Assembly (NCBI GenBank): GCA_018902795.1
Contig: JAHIQD010000021.1
Location: 1-64,000 of the forward strand
Direction of reading: 5' to 3'
DNA: 64,000 bases
Source: Bacteroidota bacterium
Lineage (GTDB): Bacteria; Bacteroidota; Bacteroidia; Flavobacteriales; Weeksellaceae
The notes under the pieces were generated by a model. It did no database searches, had not been told where the DNA came from, and worked only from the letters and a program-made list of their open reading frames with translations. The position numbers were made by a program, and so were the translations under genes. This document shows, one piece after another, positions 26,133 through 33,299 of the stretch (the stretch's first letter is position 1; each line of letters opens with the position of its first letter).

Positions 26133-26140
26133 CAAATATA
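26133..26140 (-). promoter_or_regulatory. -7 box directly abutting the tag start
   Basis: The minus strand reads TATATTTG, then AAT, then ATG. In Bacteroidetes the transcript starts a few bases after this box, which would place it at or next to the start codon. Confidence 0.5.
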
Positions 26141-26326
26141 CTTTAGAAAAAGCTAACTAAGATTAGCTTCCCTTAAACTTTTTAAGTCGCTAATCCATCG
26201 CTCATTTATTTAGCAAAACTTTATAACTTATTTAACATAAAGTTAAATGTTTTAGGAATAGTTGTTGCAACTTCCTGAATATCAAATTAAATATTTACCA
26301 AATCATTAATTAAAAAAAATAGTATT

Positions 26327-26659
26327 ATGGACAGACAAGATTATAACAAAGCAGAAAACGCTGTAGACAAGGCAAAATGGACTGTAAACGATTATGCTGA
26401 CCGGGCTAAAGATTACATCCGTGAGCAGCGTGACAGAAACGAAACGCCAACCGCAGAAGGATGGACAGAAAGAGCTAAAGATAATGTATCCGAGGCTTGG
26501 GAAGATACTAAGGATGCGGTTTCTGATGCATGGGAAAAAACCAAAGACTGGAGTGAAGACGCATGGGAAAATACAAAAGACGCTGCTGACAACGTTGCCG
26601 ATGCAGCAAAAGACACCGCTGAAGACGCAAAAGCGGAATGGAACAAGAGCACCAACTAA
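26327..26659 (+). CDS. LEA-like amphipathic repeat protein
   Basis: A 110-residue, very hydrophilic protein, without signal peptide or membrane segment. From about residue 55 it is built of 11-residue units (W-E-x-T-K-D-x-x-x-x-A): WEDTKDAVSDA, WEKTKDWSEDA, WENTKDAADNV, ADAAKDTAEDA. The repeats contain many Asp, Lys, Ala and Trp but no Cys or Pro. This is the 11-mer pattern of group-3 LEA and CsbD/YtxH-like stress proteins, which stay disordered in water and form amphipathic helices on drying or at membranes. The name of the exact family is uncertain. The gene is monocistronic with a strong terminator; inverted repeats lie in its upstream region. Confidence 0.75.
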   Translation: MDRQDYNKAENAVDKAKWTVNDYADRAKDYIREQRDRNETPTAEGWTERAKDNVSEAWEDTKDAVSDAWEKTKDWSEDAWENTKDAADNVADAAKDTAEDAKAEWNKSTN

Positions 26660-26683
26660 TCATAATTTCATATAGTTAAGTGG

Positions 26684-26712
26684 GAGAACCAAGAAATTGG
26701 TTCTCTTTTTTT
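26684..26712 (+). terminator. Terminator of the LEA-like gene
   Basis: A perfect 9-bp stem (GAGAACCAA/TTGGTTCTC) with a GAAA tetraloop, followed by seven T. Confidence 0.9.
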
Positions 26713-26734
26713 ATGCAGTAAGCAATAAAAATTT

Positions 26735-26742
26735 TAAATTTG
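26735..26742 (+). promoter_or_regulatory. -7 box of fabI
   Basis: TAAATTTGTGG lies 21 bases before the chosen ATG at 26763. Confidence 0.5.
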
Positions 26743-26762
26743 TGGAAAATAAAAACATTATT

Positions 26763-27572
26763 ATGTCATACGGATTACTAAAAGGCAAAAAAGGAATAAT
26801 TTTCGGTGCATTGAACGACCAGTCGATCGCATGGAAAGTTGCAGAAAGATGCCACGAAGAAGGTGCTGAATTTATTTTATCCAATGCTCCTATCGCAATG
26901 AGAATGGGAGAAATTGATGAACTTGCAAAAAAAACAGGATCAGATATCATTCCAGCAGATGCAACTTCAGTAGAAGATTTGGAAAAACTTTTTGCGCATG
27001 CTGAACAGAAATTCGGTAAAATCGATTTTATTCTTCACTCCATCGGTATGTCAGTAAACATCAGAAAAGGAAAAGCTTATACGGATCTTAATTATGATTT
27101 CCTTGAAAAAGGCTGGGACGTTTCCTCAGTTTCCTTCCATAAAGTAATGAAAGCTGCATGGGACAAAGATATCATGAACGAATGGGGATCTATCCTCGCT
27201 TTAACTTATATCGCTGCACAAAGAACCTTCCCGAATTACGGTGACATGGCCGACAACAAATCTTATCTTGAAAGTATTGCAAGAAGTTTCGGATATTATT
27301 GGGGCGACAGAAAAGTGCGCGTAAACACGATTTCACAATCTCCTGTAATGACTAAAGCCGGAGCTGGCGTAAAAGGAATCAGCGGATTTTTTAACTTTGC
27401 GGACAGCATGTCTCCACTTGGAAACGCCGATGCGATGGATTGTGCAAACTATTGCGTAAGCCTTTTCTCAGATCTTACCAGAAAAGTAACGATGCAGAAT
27501 TTATTCCACGACGGCGGTTTCAGCAACACCGGAGTTTCACAGAAAATCGTTGATAAATTTGAAGATTTATAA
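26763..27572 (+). CDS. fabI: Enoyl-ACP reductase (FabI type)
   Basis: A 269-residue short-chain dehydrogenase-like enzyme that reduces trans-2-enoyl-ACP with NADH in the last step of fatty-acid elongation. MSYGLLKGKKGIIFG at the N-terminus, ILHSIGMS, the catalytic Y-x6-K (YGDMADNK) and the substrate loop SPVMTKAGAGVKGI are all FabI features. It is the target of triclosan-type inhibitors. I chose the ATG at 26763; an open stretch upstream to 26697 runs through the preceding terminator and the -7 box and cannot be translated. Confidence 0.96.
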   Translation: MSYGLLKGKKGIIFGALNDQSIAWKVAERCHEEGAEFILSNAPIAMRMGEIDELAKKTGSDIIPADATSVEDLEKLFAHAEQKFGKIDFILHSIGMSVNIRKGKAYTDLNYDFLEKGWDVSSVSFHKVMKAAWDKDIMNEWGSILALTYIAAQRTFPNYGDMADNKSYLESIARSFGYYWGDRKVRVNTISQSPVMTKAGAGVKGISGFFNFADSMSPLGNADAMDCANYCVSLFSDLTRKVTMQNLFHDGGFSNTGVSQKIVDKFEDL

Positions 27573-27608
27573 ATAGGTTTTAATCTTATTTAAATATCAC
27601 CAAAAATT

Positions 27609-27645
27609 AAGCAGCCCCCAAAAATATACTTTTTGGGGGCTGCTT
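27609..27645. terminator. Bidirectional terminator between fabI and DUF6702 genes
   Basis: A perfect 16-bp stem, AAGCAGCCCCCAAAAA with TTTTTGGGGGCTGCTT, lies between two convergent genes. Confidence 0.9.
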
Positions 27646-27689
27646 ATTAATGAGTTCTATTTAAAATCGGTATCTTAATAGGGAATCTT

Positions 27690-28160
27690 TTAAAAATTGA
27701 CCTCATTTACTTCTTTTCCTCTTTGAAAATTCATTGTTTTCTGATTTCCTTTATAAGCGATGTTTACTAAATTAAACTGTTTCGGGAAAGTGCTGAGCAA
27801 AATAGTGTTTTTAATTCTTATTGAATTAATTTCGGTCACACCGCCGGTTTCAAAATAAACCCAGACAGATTCTCCGTTAACCTGGCTTCCTGTGAAAGTA
27901 AGGGTTTTAGGACTTCCGTTGACGTACAAGTCAAAATTATTATTCACATACTTCTTTACTTCCGCTTCAAACCCTGCTGTGTTCGGGTTGATTTTGATGG
28001 CGTCAGAAATATGCTGAGTATTCATTTTGGTAGTAAATTTCAGGGTCTTGCTTCCTTCCACATAATCTACTTTTGTCATCGATGAATAGAAGTCTGCTAC
28101 AGCAAAACTCATCATTATCATCAGTACAAAAATTCCTCCTATATGTAAAAACTTTTTCAT
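27690..28160 (-). CDS. DUF6702 exported protein
   Basis: A 156-residue protein with a signal peptide (IFVLMIMMSFAVADFYSSM). The mature part is a beta-rich domain: FYSSMTKVDYVEGSKTLKFT, a central DLYVNGSPKTLTFTG strand pair, then SVWVYFETGG and a C-terminal YKGNQKTMNFQRG. I recognise it as the Bacteroidetes DUF6702 family, which has no assigned role. It is the last gene of the amgK operon, 39 bases after the LOG gene. Confidence 0.75.
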   Translation of the reverse strand: MKKFLHIGGIFVLMIMMSFAVADFYSSMTKVDYVEGSKTLKFTTKMNTQHISDAIKINPNTAGFEAEVKKYVNNNFDLYVNGSPKTLTFTGSQVNGESVWVYFETGGVTEINSIRIKNTILLSTFPKQFNLVNIAYKGNQKTMNFQRGKEVNEVNF

Positions 28161-28199
28161 TTCTTATATGTTTTGTTGTAATCTCAAATATGATGCCAA

Positions 28200-28958
28200 T
28201 TAAAAGTTCACATTCACAGTATATTTATCGTAAAATGCCTGAATATGAGCTACTGCATCGTCAGCAGTGTCCACAATGCGGTAGAGGCTCAAATCCTGCT
28301 CAGAAATCATTCCGTTTTCCAGAAGAGTGCCTCTGAACCAATCCAGAAGTCCGCTCCAGAATTTCGATCCTACCAGAACGATAGGAAATTTTCCGATTTT
28401 ATTGGTTTGAATTAAAGTCATTGCTTCCATCAGTTCATCCATCGTACCAAAGCCGCCCGGCATCACAATAAATCCCTGGGAATATTTTACGAACATCACT
28501 TTTCTGACAAAAAAATAGTCAAAATCCATGCTGTAACCTTTGTCGATAAAAGGATTGAAATGCTGTTCAAAAGGAAGCTCAATATTCAGTCCTATGGATT
28601 TGCCACCGCCTTTATTTGCGCCTTTATTTCCGGCCTCCATGATGCCGGGACCGCCGCCGGTTATTACTCCGAAACCGATTTCTGTAATTTTTTCAGCGAT
28701 ATCCACCGCCATCTGATAATAATCGCTTTCAGGTGCAAGCCTTGCCGAACCGAAAATGGATACACACGGACCGATTTTCGCAAGTCTTTCATAACCGTCA
28801 ACAAATTCGGCCATGATTTTAAAAACCATCCAGCTGTCTTTGGAGATCGTCTCATCCCAGGTTTTCTCAGTGAATGAACGCTGAACTTTCTGGTCGATTT
28901 CCAGTTCGTTTCCTGCTGCAGCTTTCGTGGTTCCTTTGCCTCTCGGTATTTTCTTCAT
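28200..28958 (-). CDS. LOG-family phosphoribohydrolase-like protein (TIGR00730)
   Basis: A 252-residue Rossmann-fold protein. The family signature PGGFGTMDELMEAMT is present with the catalytic Arg/Glu region, and the nucleotide-binding ISIFGSARLAP and GVITGGGPGIMEAGNKGA. LOG proteins cleave AMP-type nucleotides to a free base and ribose-5-phosphate; older lysine decarboxylase names are wrong. Compared with short LOG proteins it has an N-terminal extension of about 45 residues starting MKKIPRGKGTTK. It starts 5 bases after the MurU-like gene stop, so the two are translationally close. Confidence 0.88.
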   Translation of the reverse strand: MKKIPRGKGTTKAAAGNELEIDQKVQRSFTEKTWDETISKDSWMVFKIMAEFVDGYERLAKIGPCVSIFGSARLAPESDYYQMAVDIAEKITEIGFGVITGGGPGIMEAGNKGANKGGGKSIGLNIELPFEQHFNPFIDKGYSMDFDYFFVRKVMFVKYSQGFIVMPGGFGTMDELMEAMTLIQTNKIGKFPIVLVGSKFWSGLLDWFRGTLLENGMISEQDLSLYRIVDTADDAVAHIQAFYDKYTVNVNF

Positions 28959-28963
28959 TTATC

Positions 28964-29677
28964 TTATTTAAATATTTTCTCGGCTTCCAGCACCGATTCC
29001 GGTCTTCCGACGTCGATAAGGATTCCCTGGTGCTCATAGCCATGTATCTGTTCAGTATGCATCAGATCCAGATATTCTTCCATAATAGAAAACTTTCCTG
29101 TTCTTTTTATTTTATTAAATATCTCAGGATTAATACAGTGTATTCCGCTGAAAGCTAACGGTTTGAATCCTTTGTTGAATTCTGCCAAACGCTGTTCTCC
29201 TGTTTCTACATTCAGCCAGCCGCGAAGGATCATTTCAGGGTTGAAAAGTAATTTTCTGGAACTTTTTCTATCCGATACAGCTAATGTAGCAAAATCTTTC
29301 TTTTCCTTATGATATTCTACAAATGCGTTCACATCCAGATCTGTTAAAATGTCGGCATTCATTATGAGAAAGTCCTCCCCATGATCCAGAAATCTTCTTG
29401 CAAAAACCAAGCCTCCTCCGGTTTCCAGCAGTTCCTCACGTTCATCCGAAAATTCAATTTTAGCGCCGAAGTGATCATTCTTTTTTAAAAAATCAATAAT
29501 CTGATCGCCAAAATGATAAATATTAATCACAAAGTCGTTGATTCCAAAGCTTTGAAGAAATTTCATATTTCTTTCGAGCAATGGAACTCCATTCACCACA
29601 GCTAACGCTTTTGGATGATGATCGGTAAATGGTTTCAGTCTTGTGCCTTTTCCGGCGGCGAAGATAAGTGCCTTCAT
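28964..29677 (-). CDS. murU: MurNAc-1-phosphate uridylyltransferase-like nucleotidyltransferase (MurU-like)
   Basis: A 237-residue sugar-phosphate nucleotidyltransferase. The N-terminus has the canonical FAAGKGTRLKPFTDHHPKAL loop (G-x-G-T-R-L-x-P-x-T-x-x-x-P-K-x-L), MNADIL is the metal-binding part, and the C-terminal VGRPESVLEAEK follows. Size and pairing with the AmgK-like kinase in the same operon point to MurU, which makes UDP-MurNAc from MurNAc-1-P. The closest alternative is a mannose- or glucose-1-P transferase; the operon context decides. Confidence 0.72.
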   Translation of the reverse strand: MKALIFAAGKGTRLKPFTDHHPKALAVVNGVPLLERNMKFLQSFGINDFVINIYHFGDQIIDFLKKNDHFGAKIEFSDEREELLETGGGLVFARRFLDHGEDFLIMNADILTDLDVNAFVEYHKEKKDFATLAVSDRKSSRKLLFNPEMILRGWLNVETGEQRLAEFNKGFKPLAFSGIHCINPEIFNKIKRTGKFSIMEEYLDLMHTEQIHGYEHQGILIDVGRPESVLEAEKIFK

Positions 29678-29722
29678 TTTATAAAGTGTAACAGGTGATA
29701 AACTGTAAATAATAATTAAATA

Positions 29723-30148
29723 TTACTTGTTGCCTATTACTTGATGGTTTAGTTGTGGTTGTTCGTCGTGATGGATGCTTACGTTGGTTTGTGGATATTT
29801 TTGGCGGATAAATTCAGCAGTTTTTTCCGCTGAATATACCGAACGGTGTTGCCCGCCTGTGCAGCCGAAATTAATCTGAAGATGTTCAAACCCCCGTGAC
29901 AAATAATTGTCGATGTTAATGGAGACAATGTTTTTGACAAGCTCTAAAAAATTCGGCATTTCGGTTTGCGTTTCCAGATATTCCTGAACACCGGTATCGC
30001 AACCGGTTTGCTGTTTATATTCCTCAACTCTTCCGGGATTCAGGATTCCGCGGCAGTCGAACGCAAAACCGCCTCCGTTACCGCTGTTATCTTTTGGGAT
30101 TCCGCCTTTTTTATAAGAAAAGCTGTGTATTTCTATGGTAAGACTCAT
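29723..30148 (-). CDS. Stand-alone RapZ C-terminal domain protein
   Basis: A 141-residue protein that matches only the C-terminal half of RapZ (E. coli ~284 residues). The N-terminal P-loop kinase-like domain is absent. The core FGCTGGQHRSVYSAEKTAEF, preceded by SFSYKKGGIP (SFGFKYG-like) and DCRGILNPG, keeps the loop that in E. coli RapZ takes part in glucosamine-6-phosphate binding. It sits between the AmgK-like and MurU-like genes, 39 and 45 bases away, so it may act as a sensor or regulator of amino-sugar recycling. It is not a truncated pseudogene: it has a good start (MSLTIEIHS), and solo RapZ-C proteins are common in Bacteroidetes. Confidence 0.85.
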   Translation of the reverse strand: MSLTIEIHSFSYKKGGIPKDNSGNGGGFAFDCRGILNPGRVEEYKQQTGCDTGVQEYLETQTEMPNFLELVKNIVSINIDNYLSRGFEHLQINFGCTGGQHRSVYSAEKTAEFIRQKYPQTNVSIHHDEQPQLNHQVIGNK

Positions 30149-30187
30149 TTAATATTTATTTTTTTATTTCTAAACCGGTAAGAATTC

Positions 30188-31207
30188 TTAATGGTTCAGA
30201 ATCATTTTAATTTTATTTTGAACTGAATCCGATTTCAACCCTGAAATCATTTTCTTCAGTTCAGGAAAACTGTCCATCTCTTCCCAGGTGTTTGAAAAAT
30301 GATGTAAATTTTCAATTCCTAAAGTAAGACTGGCGATAAAATGCGGCTTCCTCTGAATAAGTCCACGGAAACCATACGCTCCCAAAACCTGCATAAAACG
30401 GATGAGCTGAACCGGCTTTACCGAAAGTTTTAGTTCTCTAATAGTCTCTTCATCTTTCCACAAAGAAAAATAGTAGTTGAGCATTTCCTCTTTAAAAACT
30501 TCAGTGAAATTAGCTTTTGCCTGAAAAAGAAAAGAGATGACATCATACATCAATGGTCCTTTCATGGAAGACTGATAATCGATGAAAAAAACTTCATCTT
30601 TTTCGTTGACCATAATGTTTCTTGACTGAAAATCGCGGATCATCAGACCTTTTGGCTCTAAGTTTTCAAGCTTTTCTGTCAGTTTTTTAAATTCTTTCAG
30701 CAAAGATGCTTTGTGATAGGGAATTTCCAAAACGTCAGCAATAAAACTTTTGAAATAAAATAAATCATTACTGATCGGCAGTTCGTCATAATTTTCATAT
30801 TCGAAAGTTTTCGAATAATCAATATTATTTTGTGTTTTGGTCTGAAGTTCAAATAGTTTTTCAAGGGTTTGCTTTACCAAAGATTTCACACTGGCGGAAA
30901 GTCCTTCTTTTTGAATGATTTCGGATAAAGTATTTTCTCCTAAAAATTCCTGAATGTATAATTTTCGGTCTTCAGAGATTTTGAAGATTTTCGGAGTATT
31001 CAGATTTAATTCAGAAAAAACCTTAGAAAAATAGAAAAAACTTTCGTTTTCGAGGACATTTTCGTTGAAAGTGACGATGTACTTTTGACTAGAACTTTTG
31101 CCAACAAAATTTTGTCTCGCGGAACCGCTTTGCGCTAAAGAATAAAAATCCTCCGGTTTTTCCCCAATAAATTCGCTGAAAAAAAGTTTTGCGTTTTCCA
31201 TAGTCAT
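30188..31207 (-). CDS. amgK: AmgK-like N-acetylmuramate kinase (aminoglycoside phosphotransferase fold)
   Basis: A 339-residue protein of the APH kinase fold. The nucleotide part covers residues 1-110, with QEFLGENTL in the hinge. The catalytic loop is IRDFQSRNIMV; it keeps Asp and Asn, while the His common in H-R-D has become Ile. The metal-binding VFFIDYQSSMKGP follows. Homologues here phosphorylate MurNAc at C1 in the bypass that recycles peptidoglycan without UDP-GlcNAc enolpyruvyl transfer. The order amgK, RapZ-C, murU-like supports this over a true antibiotic-resistance role. It is the first gene of the operon. Confidence 0.78.
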   Translation of the reverse strand: MTMENAKLFFSEFIGEKPEDFYSLAQSGSARQNFVGKSSSQKYIVTFNENVLENESFFYFSKVFSELNLNTPKIFKISEDRKLYIQEFLGENTLSEIIQKEGLSASVKSLVKQTLEKLFELQTKTQNNIDYSKTFEYENYDELPISNDLFYFKSFIADVLEIPYHKASLLKEFKKLTEKLENLEPKGLMIRDFQSRNIMVNEKDEVFFIDYQSSMKGPLMYDVISFLFQAKANFTEVFKEEMLNYYFSLWKDEETIRELKLSVKPVQLIRFMQVLGAYGFRGLIQRKPHFIASLTLGIENLHHFSNTWEEMDSFPELKKMISGLKSDSVQNKIKMILNH

Positions 31208-31214
31208 ACTTTTA

Positions 31215-31222
31215 CAAATATA
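31215..31222 (-). promoter_or_regulatory. -7 box of the amgK operon
   Basis: The minus strand reads TATATTTG, seven bases before the amgK start. A facing box for xrtF lies 24 bases away. Confidence 0.55.
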
Positions 31223-31246
31223 AGAAAATAGAACTTTTTAAAACGT

Positions 31247-31254
31247 TATATTTG
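31247..31254 (+). promoter_or_regulatory. -7 box of xrtF
   Basis: TATATTTGC stands four bases before the ATG at 31259; it faces the amgK -7 box, so both promoters share a 51-base gap. Confidence 0.55.
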
Positions 31255-31258
31255 CAAT

Positions 31259-31801
31259 ATGTTCAATGATTTCAAGCCTGTTCTGAAAATTCTTTTACGT
31301 TTTATCATCATTTATGTGGTGTTGGTTTTTGCCTATCAGTTTTATTTGAATCAGTATCAGAATTCAGGTTTGGATCCCGTTTCGAAATGGGTATCTGATC
31401 AGGCGGCTTTTTTGCAAAATCTCTTTGGTTATCCGTCTCAGATGGTTCCGGGAAAACCTGAACAGGAAACTTCATGGTTTTATGTGAGCGGAAGATTTGT
31501 CTCGCGGATGGTAGAAGGCTGCAACGCAATATCGGTGATGATCCTTTTTCTGGCGTTTATTTTCGCCTTTTATCAGGGCATCAAAACTTTTGTTTTTGTA
31601 GGTTTAGGATTGTTATTTCTTCACGTTATCAATGTGTTAAGGATCGCGGGATTAAATGTGGTTTTAGTAGAAGTGCCGAAATATTCAAAAATCGGACACG
31701 ATTATTTTTTTCCGGCAATTATCTACGGAAGTGTTGTGCTGCTTTGGATCGTCTGGATTAAATTTTTCGCAATAAAAGAACCTGCGCATGAAAATTCTTA
31801 A
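31259..31801 (+). CDS. xrtF: Exosortase family protein XrtF
   Basis: A 180-residue polytopic membrane protease/transpeptidase. The exosortase triad is visible: Cys88 in VEGCNAISVMILF, Arg127 in INVLRIAGL and His146 in GHDYFF. Membrane helices run at about 12-30, 90-105, 110-130 and 150-172. At 180 residues it is the short flavobacterial XrtF type, not the long PEP-CTERM type. It processes and attaches substrates with a C-terminal sorting tail, but the substrate of XrtF is not established and none is seen in the window. It overlaps the next gene by 14 bases. Confidence 0.9.
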   Translation: MFNDFKPVLKILLRFIIIYVVLVFAYQFYLNQYQNSGLDPVSKWVSDQAAFLQNLFGYPSQMVPGKPEQETSWFYVSGRFVSRMVEGCNAISVMILFLAFIFAFYQGIKTFVFVGLGLLFLHVINVLRIAGLNVVLVEVPKYSKIGHDYFFPAIIYGSVVLLWIVWIKFFAIKEPAHENS

Positions 31802-32219
31802 CTGGCTTATCGTAATTTCTGGAGTCCTGGGCTTAATCGGCGTCCGGATGGCGGAAGACAAAATTTTTTACGATCCTTTTCTTGAATATTTTCACTTCGC
31901 AAACAAAGATGCTCAGTTTCCCAATTTTGAATGGTTTAAACTGATTTTAAACTATCTCTTCAGATTCTTTCTGAATTTGGTTTTATCAGCGTTTATTGTT
32001 CATTTTATATTTAAGAATAAACAATGGACGGTTCAGGCGGTTGTTTTAATGCTGATTGTTTTTGCAATAACCTTCCCGCTTTATCTTTATGCGGTAAGCA
32101 CAAAATTCGAAATCGGATATCTTTTTTCCTTTTATATGCGGAGATTTGTGATTCAGCCTTTGATATTACTGCTGATTATTCCTTTGTTTTATTACAGAAA
32201 GCAGGCATTAAAAGTTTAA
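31788..32219 (+). CDS. Exosortase F system-associated membrane protein
   Basis: A 143-residue protein with four hydrophobic helices (about 3-20, 52-72, 80-98 and 115-135). It starts inside the xrtF reading frame (14-base overlap), so the two are coupled. It is the usual neighbour of XrtF in Flavobacteriia. Y-x-P-F-L-E-Y-F-H (FYDPFLEYFH) and LFSFYMRRF are recurrent motifs. No enzymatic function is known; it may help insert or present substrates. It converges on the CDF gene with a 4-base overlap of stops. Confidence 0.85.
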   Translation: MKILNWLIVISGVLGLIGVRMAEDKIFYDPFLEYFHFANKDAQFPNFEWFKLILNYLFRFFLNLVLSAFIVHFIFKNKQWTVQAVVLMLIVFAITFPLYLYAVSTKFEIGYLFSFYMRRFVIQPLILLLIIPLFYYRKQALKV

Positions 32220-33223
32220 GGCTGTGTTCTTACATCATGTTTCTGTTCCTGAGAAATATTGTCGGCATCCCATTCAATTTTTTTCACGAAAGCGTGTTGT
32301 CTTACCGGACATTCCCAAAGTTGGCAAATTTTGCATGAAAACGGTTTGCAGTCATCCAAATGAAAATTAAATTCAATCATTCTGTCGGAGTTTGCAGCAA
32401 TTAATTTATAAGCTTCCTCCATTTCTTCATGTGCTTTCCGAAGTTCAAAATACCATGGGAGAGTTAAATGGGCATCAATATGAAGACCGCTTCCGTGCTG
32501 CTGGATTCTCGTATTGTGAAGATCGATCCATTCAGGTTTTCTGTTTTCATTCATCACTTTAGCGAGTTTGGTCAGCATTTTTAAATCTGCTTCATCCATG
32601 ATACCACTCAATGCTTTGCGGATTATTTTATAACCGACAATCATAATGTAACCGCCGAAAATAAGGGCGACAGCCGCATCAATCCAATATAGATGCGTGA
32701 AATAAACCAGGACTAAACTCAATACAACACCCAAAGTGGTAAAGGTGTCGCTTTGCAGATGTTTACCAGAACTTTGCAGAACAAGCGAATTCTGCTGAAG
32801 ACCTTTTTTAACGGAGATATAGCCCATCAGATAATTAATTCCTGCTGTTACGGCAACAATCAGGATTCCCCAATCGAGTTTTTTGGGAACGTTACCATGT
32901 AAAAGGGAATCAATGGCCTGAACGATGATAATAATTCCTGCAAAAATTATAAGAGCACCTTCAACTCCCGAGGTGACAAATTCGACTTTTCCGTGCCCGT
33001 AAGGATGCTCAACATCTTTTGGTTTTGCTGCCAGATAAAGGGAATAAAGCCCCATAAAAGCAGCAATGATGTTCACAATACTTTCCATCGCATCAGAAAA
33101 TACGGCGTCGGAATTGGTAAGATGCCAGGCGACAAGTTTTCCGAGGAAAAGCACGATTCCGATAATTGCTACGGTTTTCTGAAAAGCAAAATTGCTTTTG
33201 GGTGCATTCAGATTTTGGGACAT
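32216..33223 (-). CDS. Cation diffusion facilitator metal exporter
   Basis: A 335-residue CDF transporter. Six helices lie in the first 215 residues, with the metal-site D-x-x-x-S (SDAMES) in helix 2 and HPYGHGKVEF in the loop before helix 3. The cytoplasmic domain carries HGSGLHIDAHLTLPWY. The last 60 residues hold a Cys-rich hook with CKPFSCKIC and ECPVRQH, which is not normal in zinc CDFs and may bind zinc or iron. It exports Zn(II), Fe(II) or similar from the cytoplasm; the exact metal is unknown. Confidence 0.92.
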   Translation of the reverse strand: MSQNLNAPKSNFAFQKTVAIIGIVLFLGKLVAWHLTNSDAVFSDAMESIVNIIAAFMGLYSLYLAAKPKDVEHPYGHGKVEFVTSGVEGALIIFAGIIIIVQAIDSLLHGNVPKKLDWGILIVAVTAGINYLMGYISVKKGLQQNSLVLQSSGKHLQSDTFTTLGVVLSLVLVYFTHLYWIDAAVALIFGGYIMIVGYKIIRKALSGIMDEADLKMLTKLAKVMNENRKPEWIDLHNTRIQQHGSGLHIDAHLTLPWYFELRKAHEEMEEAYKLIAANSDRMIEFNFHLDDCKPFSCKICQLWECPVRQHAFVKKIEWDADNISQEQKHDVRTQP

Positions 33224-33271
33224 GATGTTTGATTCAATTAAGTCAAAATGTTTGAGGCTTCTAATAAATAA

Positions 33272-33299
33272 AAAATGCTCAGGTTAGTGAGCATTTTAT
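33272..33299 (-). terminator. Terminator of asd
   Basis: AAAATGCTCA / TGAGCATTTT with a 6-base loop lies just after the asd stop; on the minus strand it is followed by TTTATTTATT. Confidence 0.8.

Noticed and set aside
26697..26762. Extended fabI reading frame
   Set aside because: It runs through the previous gene's terminator and the promoter box.
28200..28958. Lysine decarboxylase
   Set aside because: The PGGxGTxxE family was misnamed; members are nucleotide phosphoribohydrolases.
30188..31207. Aminoglycoside resistance kinase
   Set aside because: The fold is shared, but the operon with a MurU-like gene and RapZ-C points to sugar recycling.
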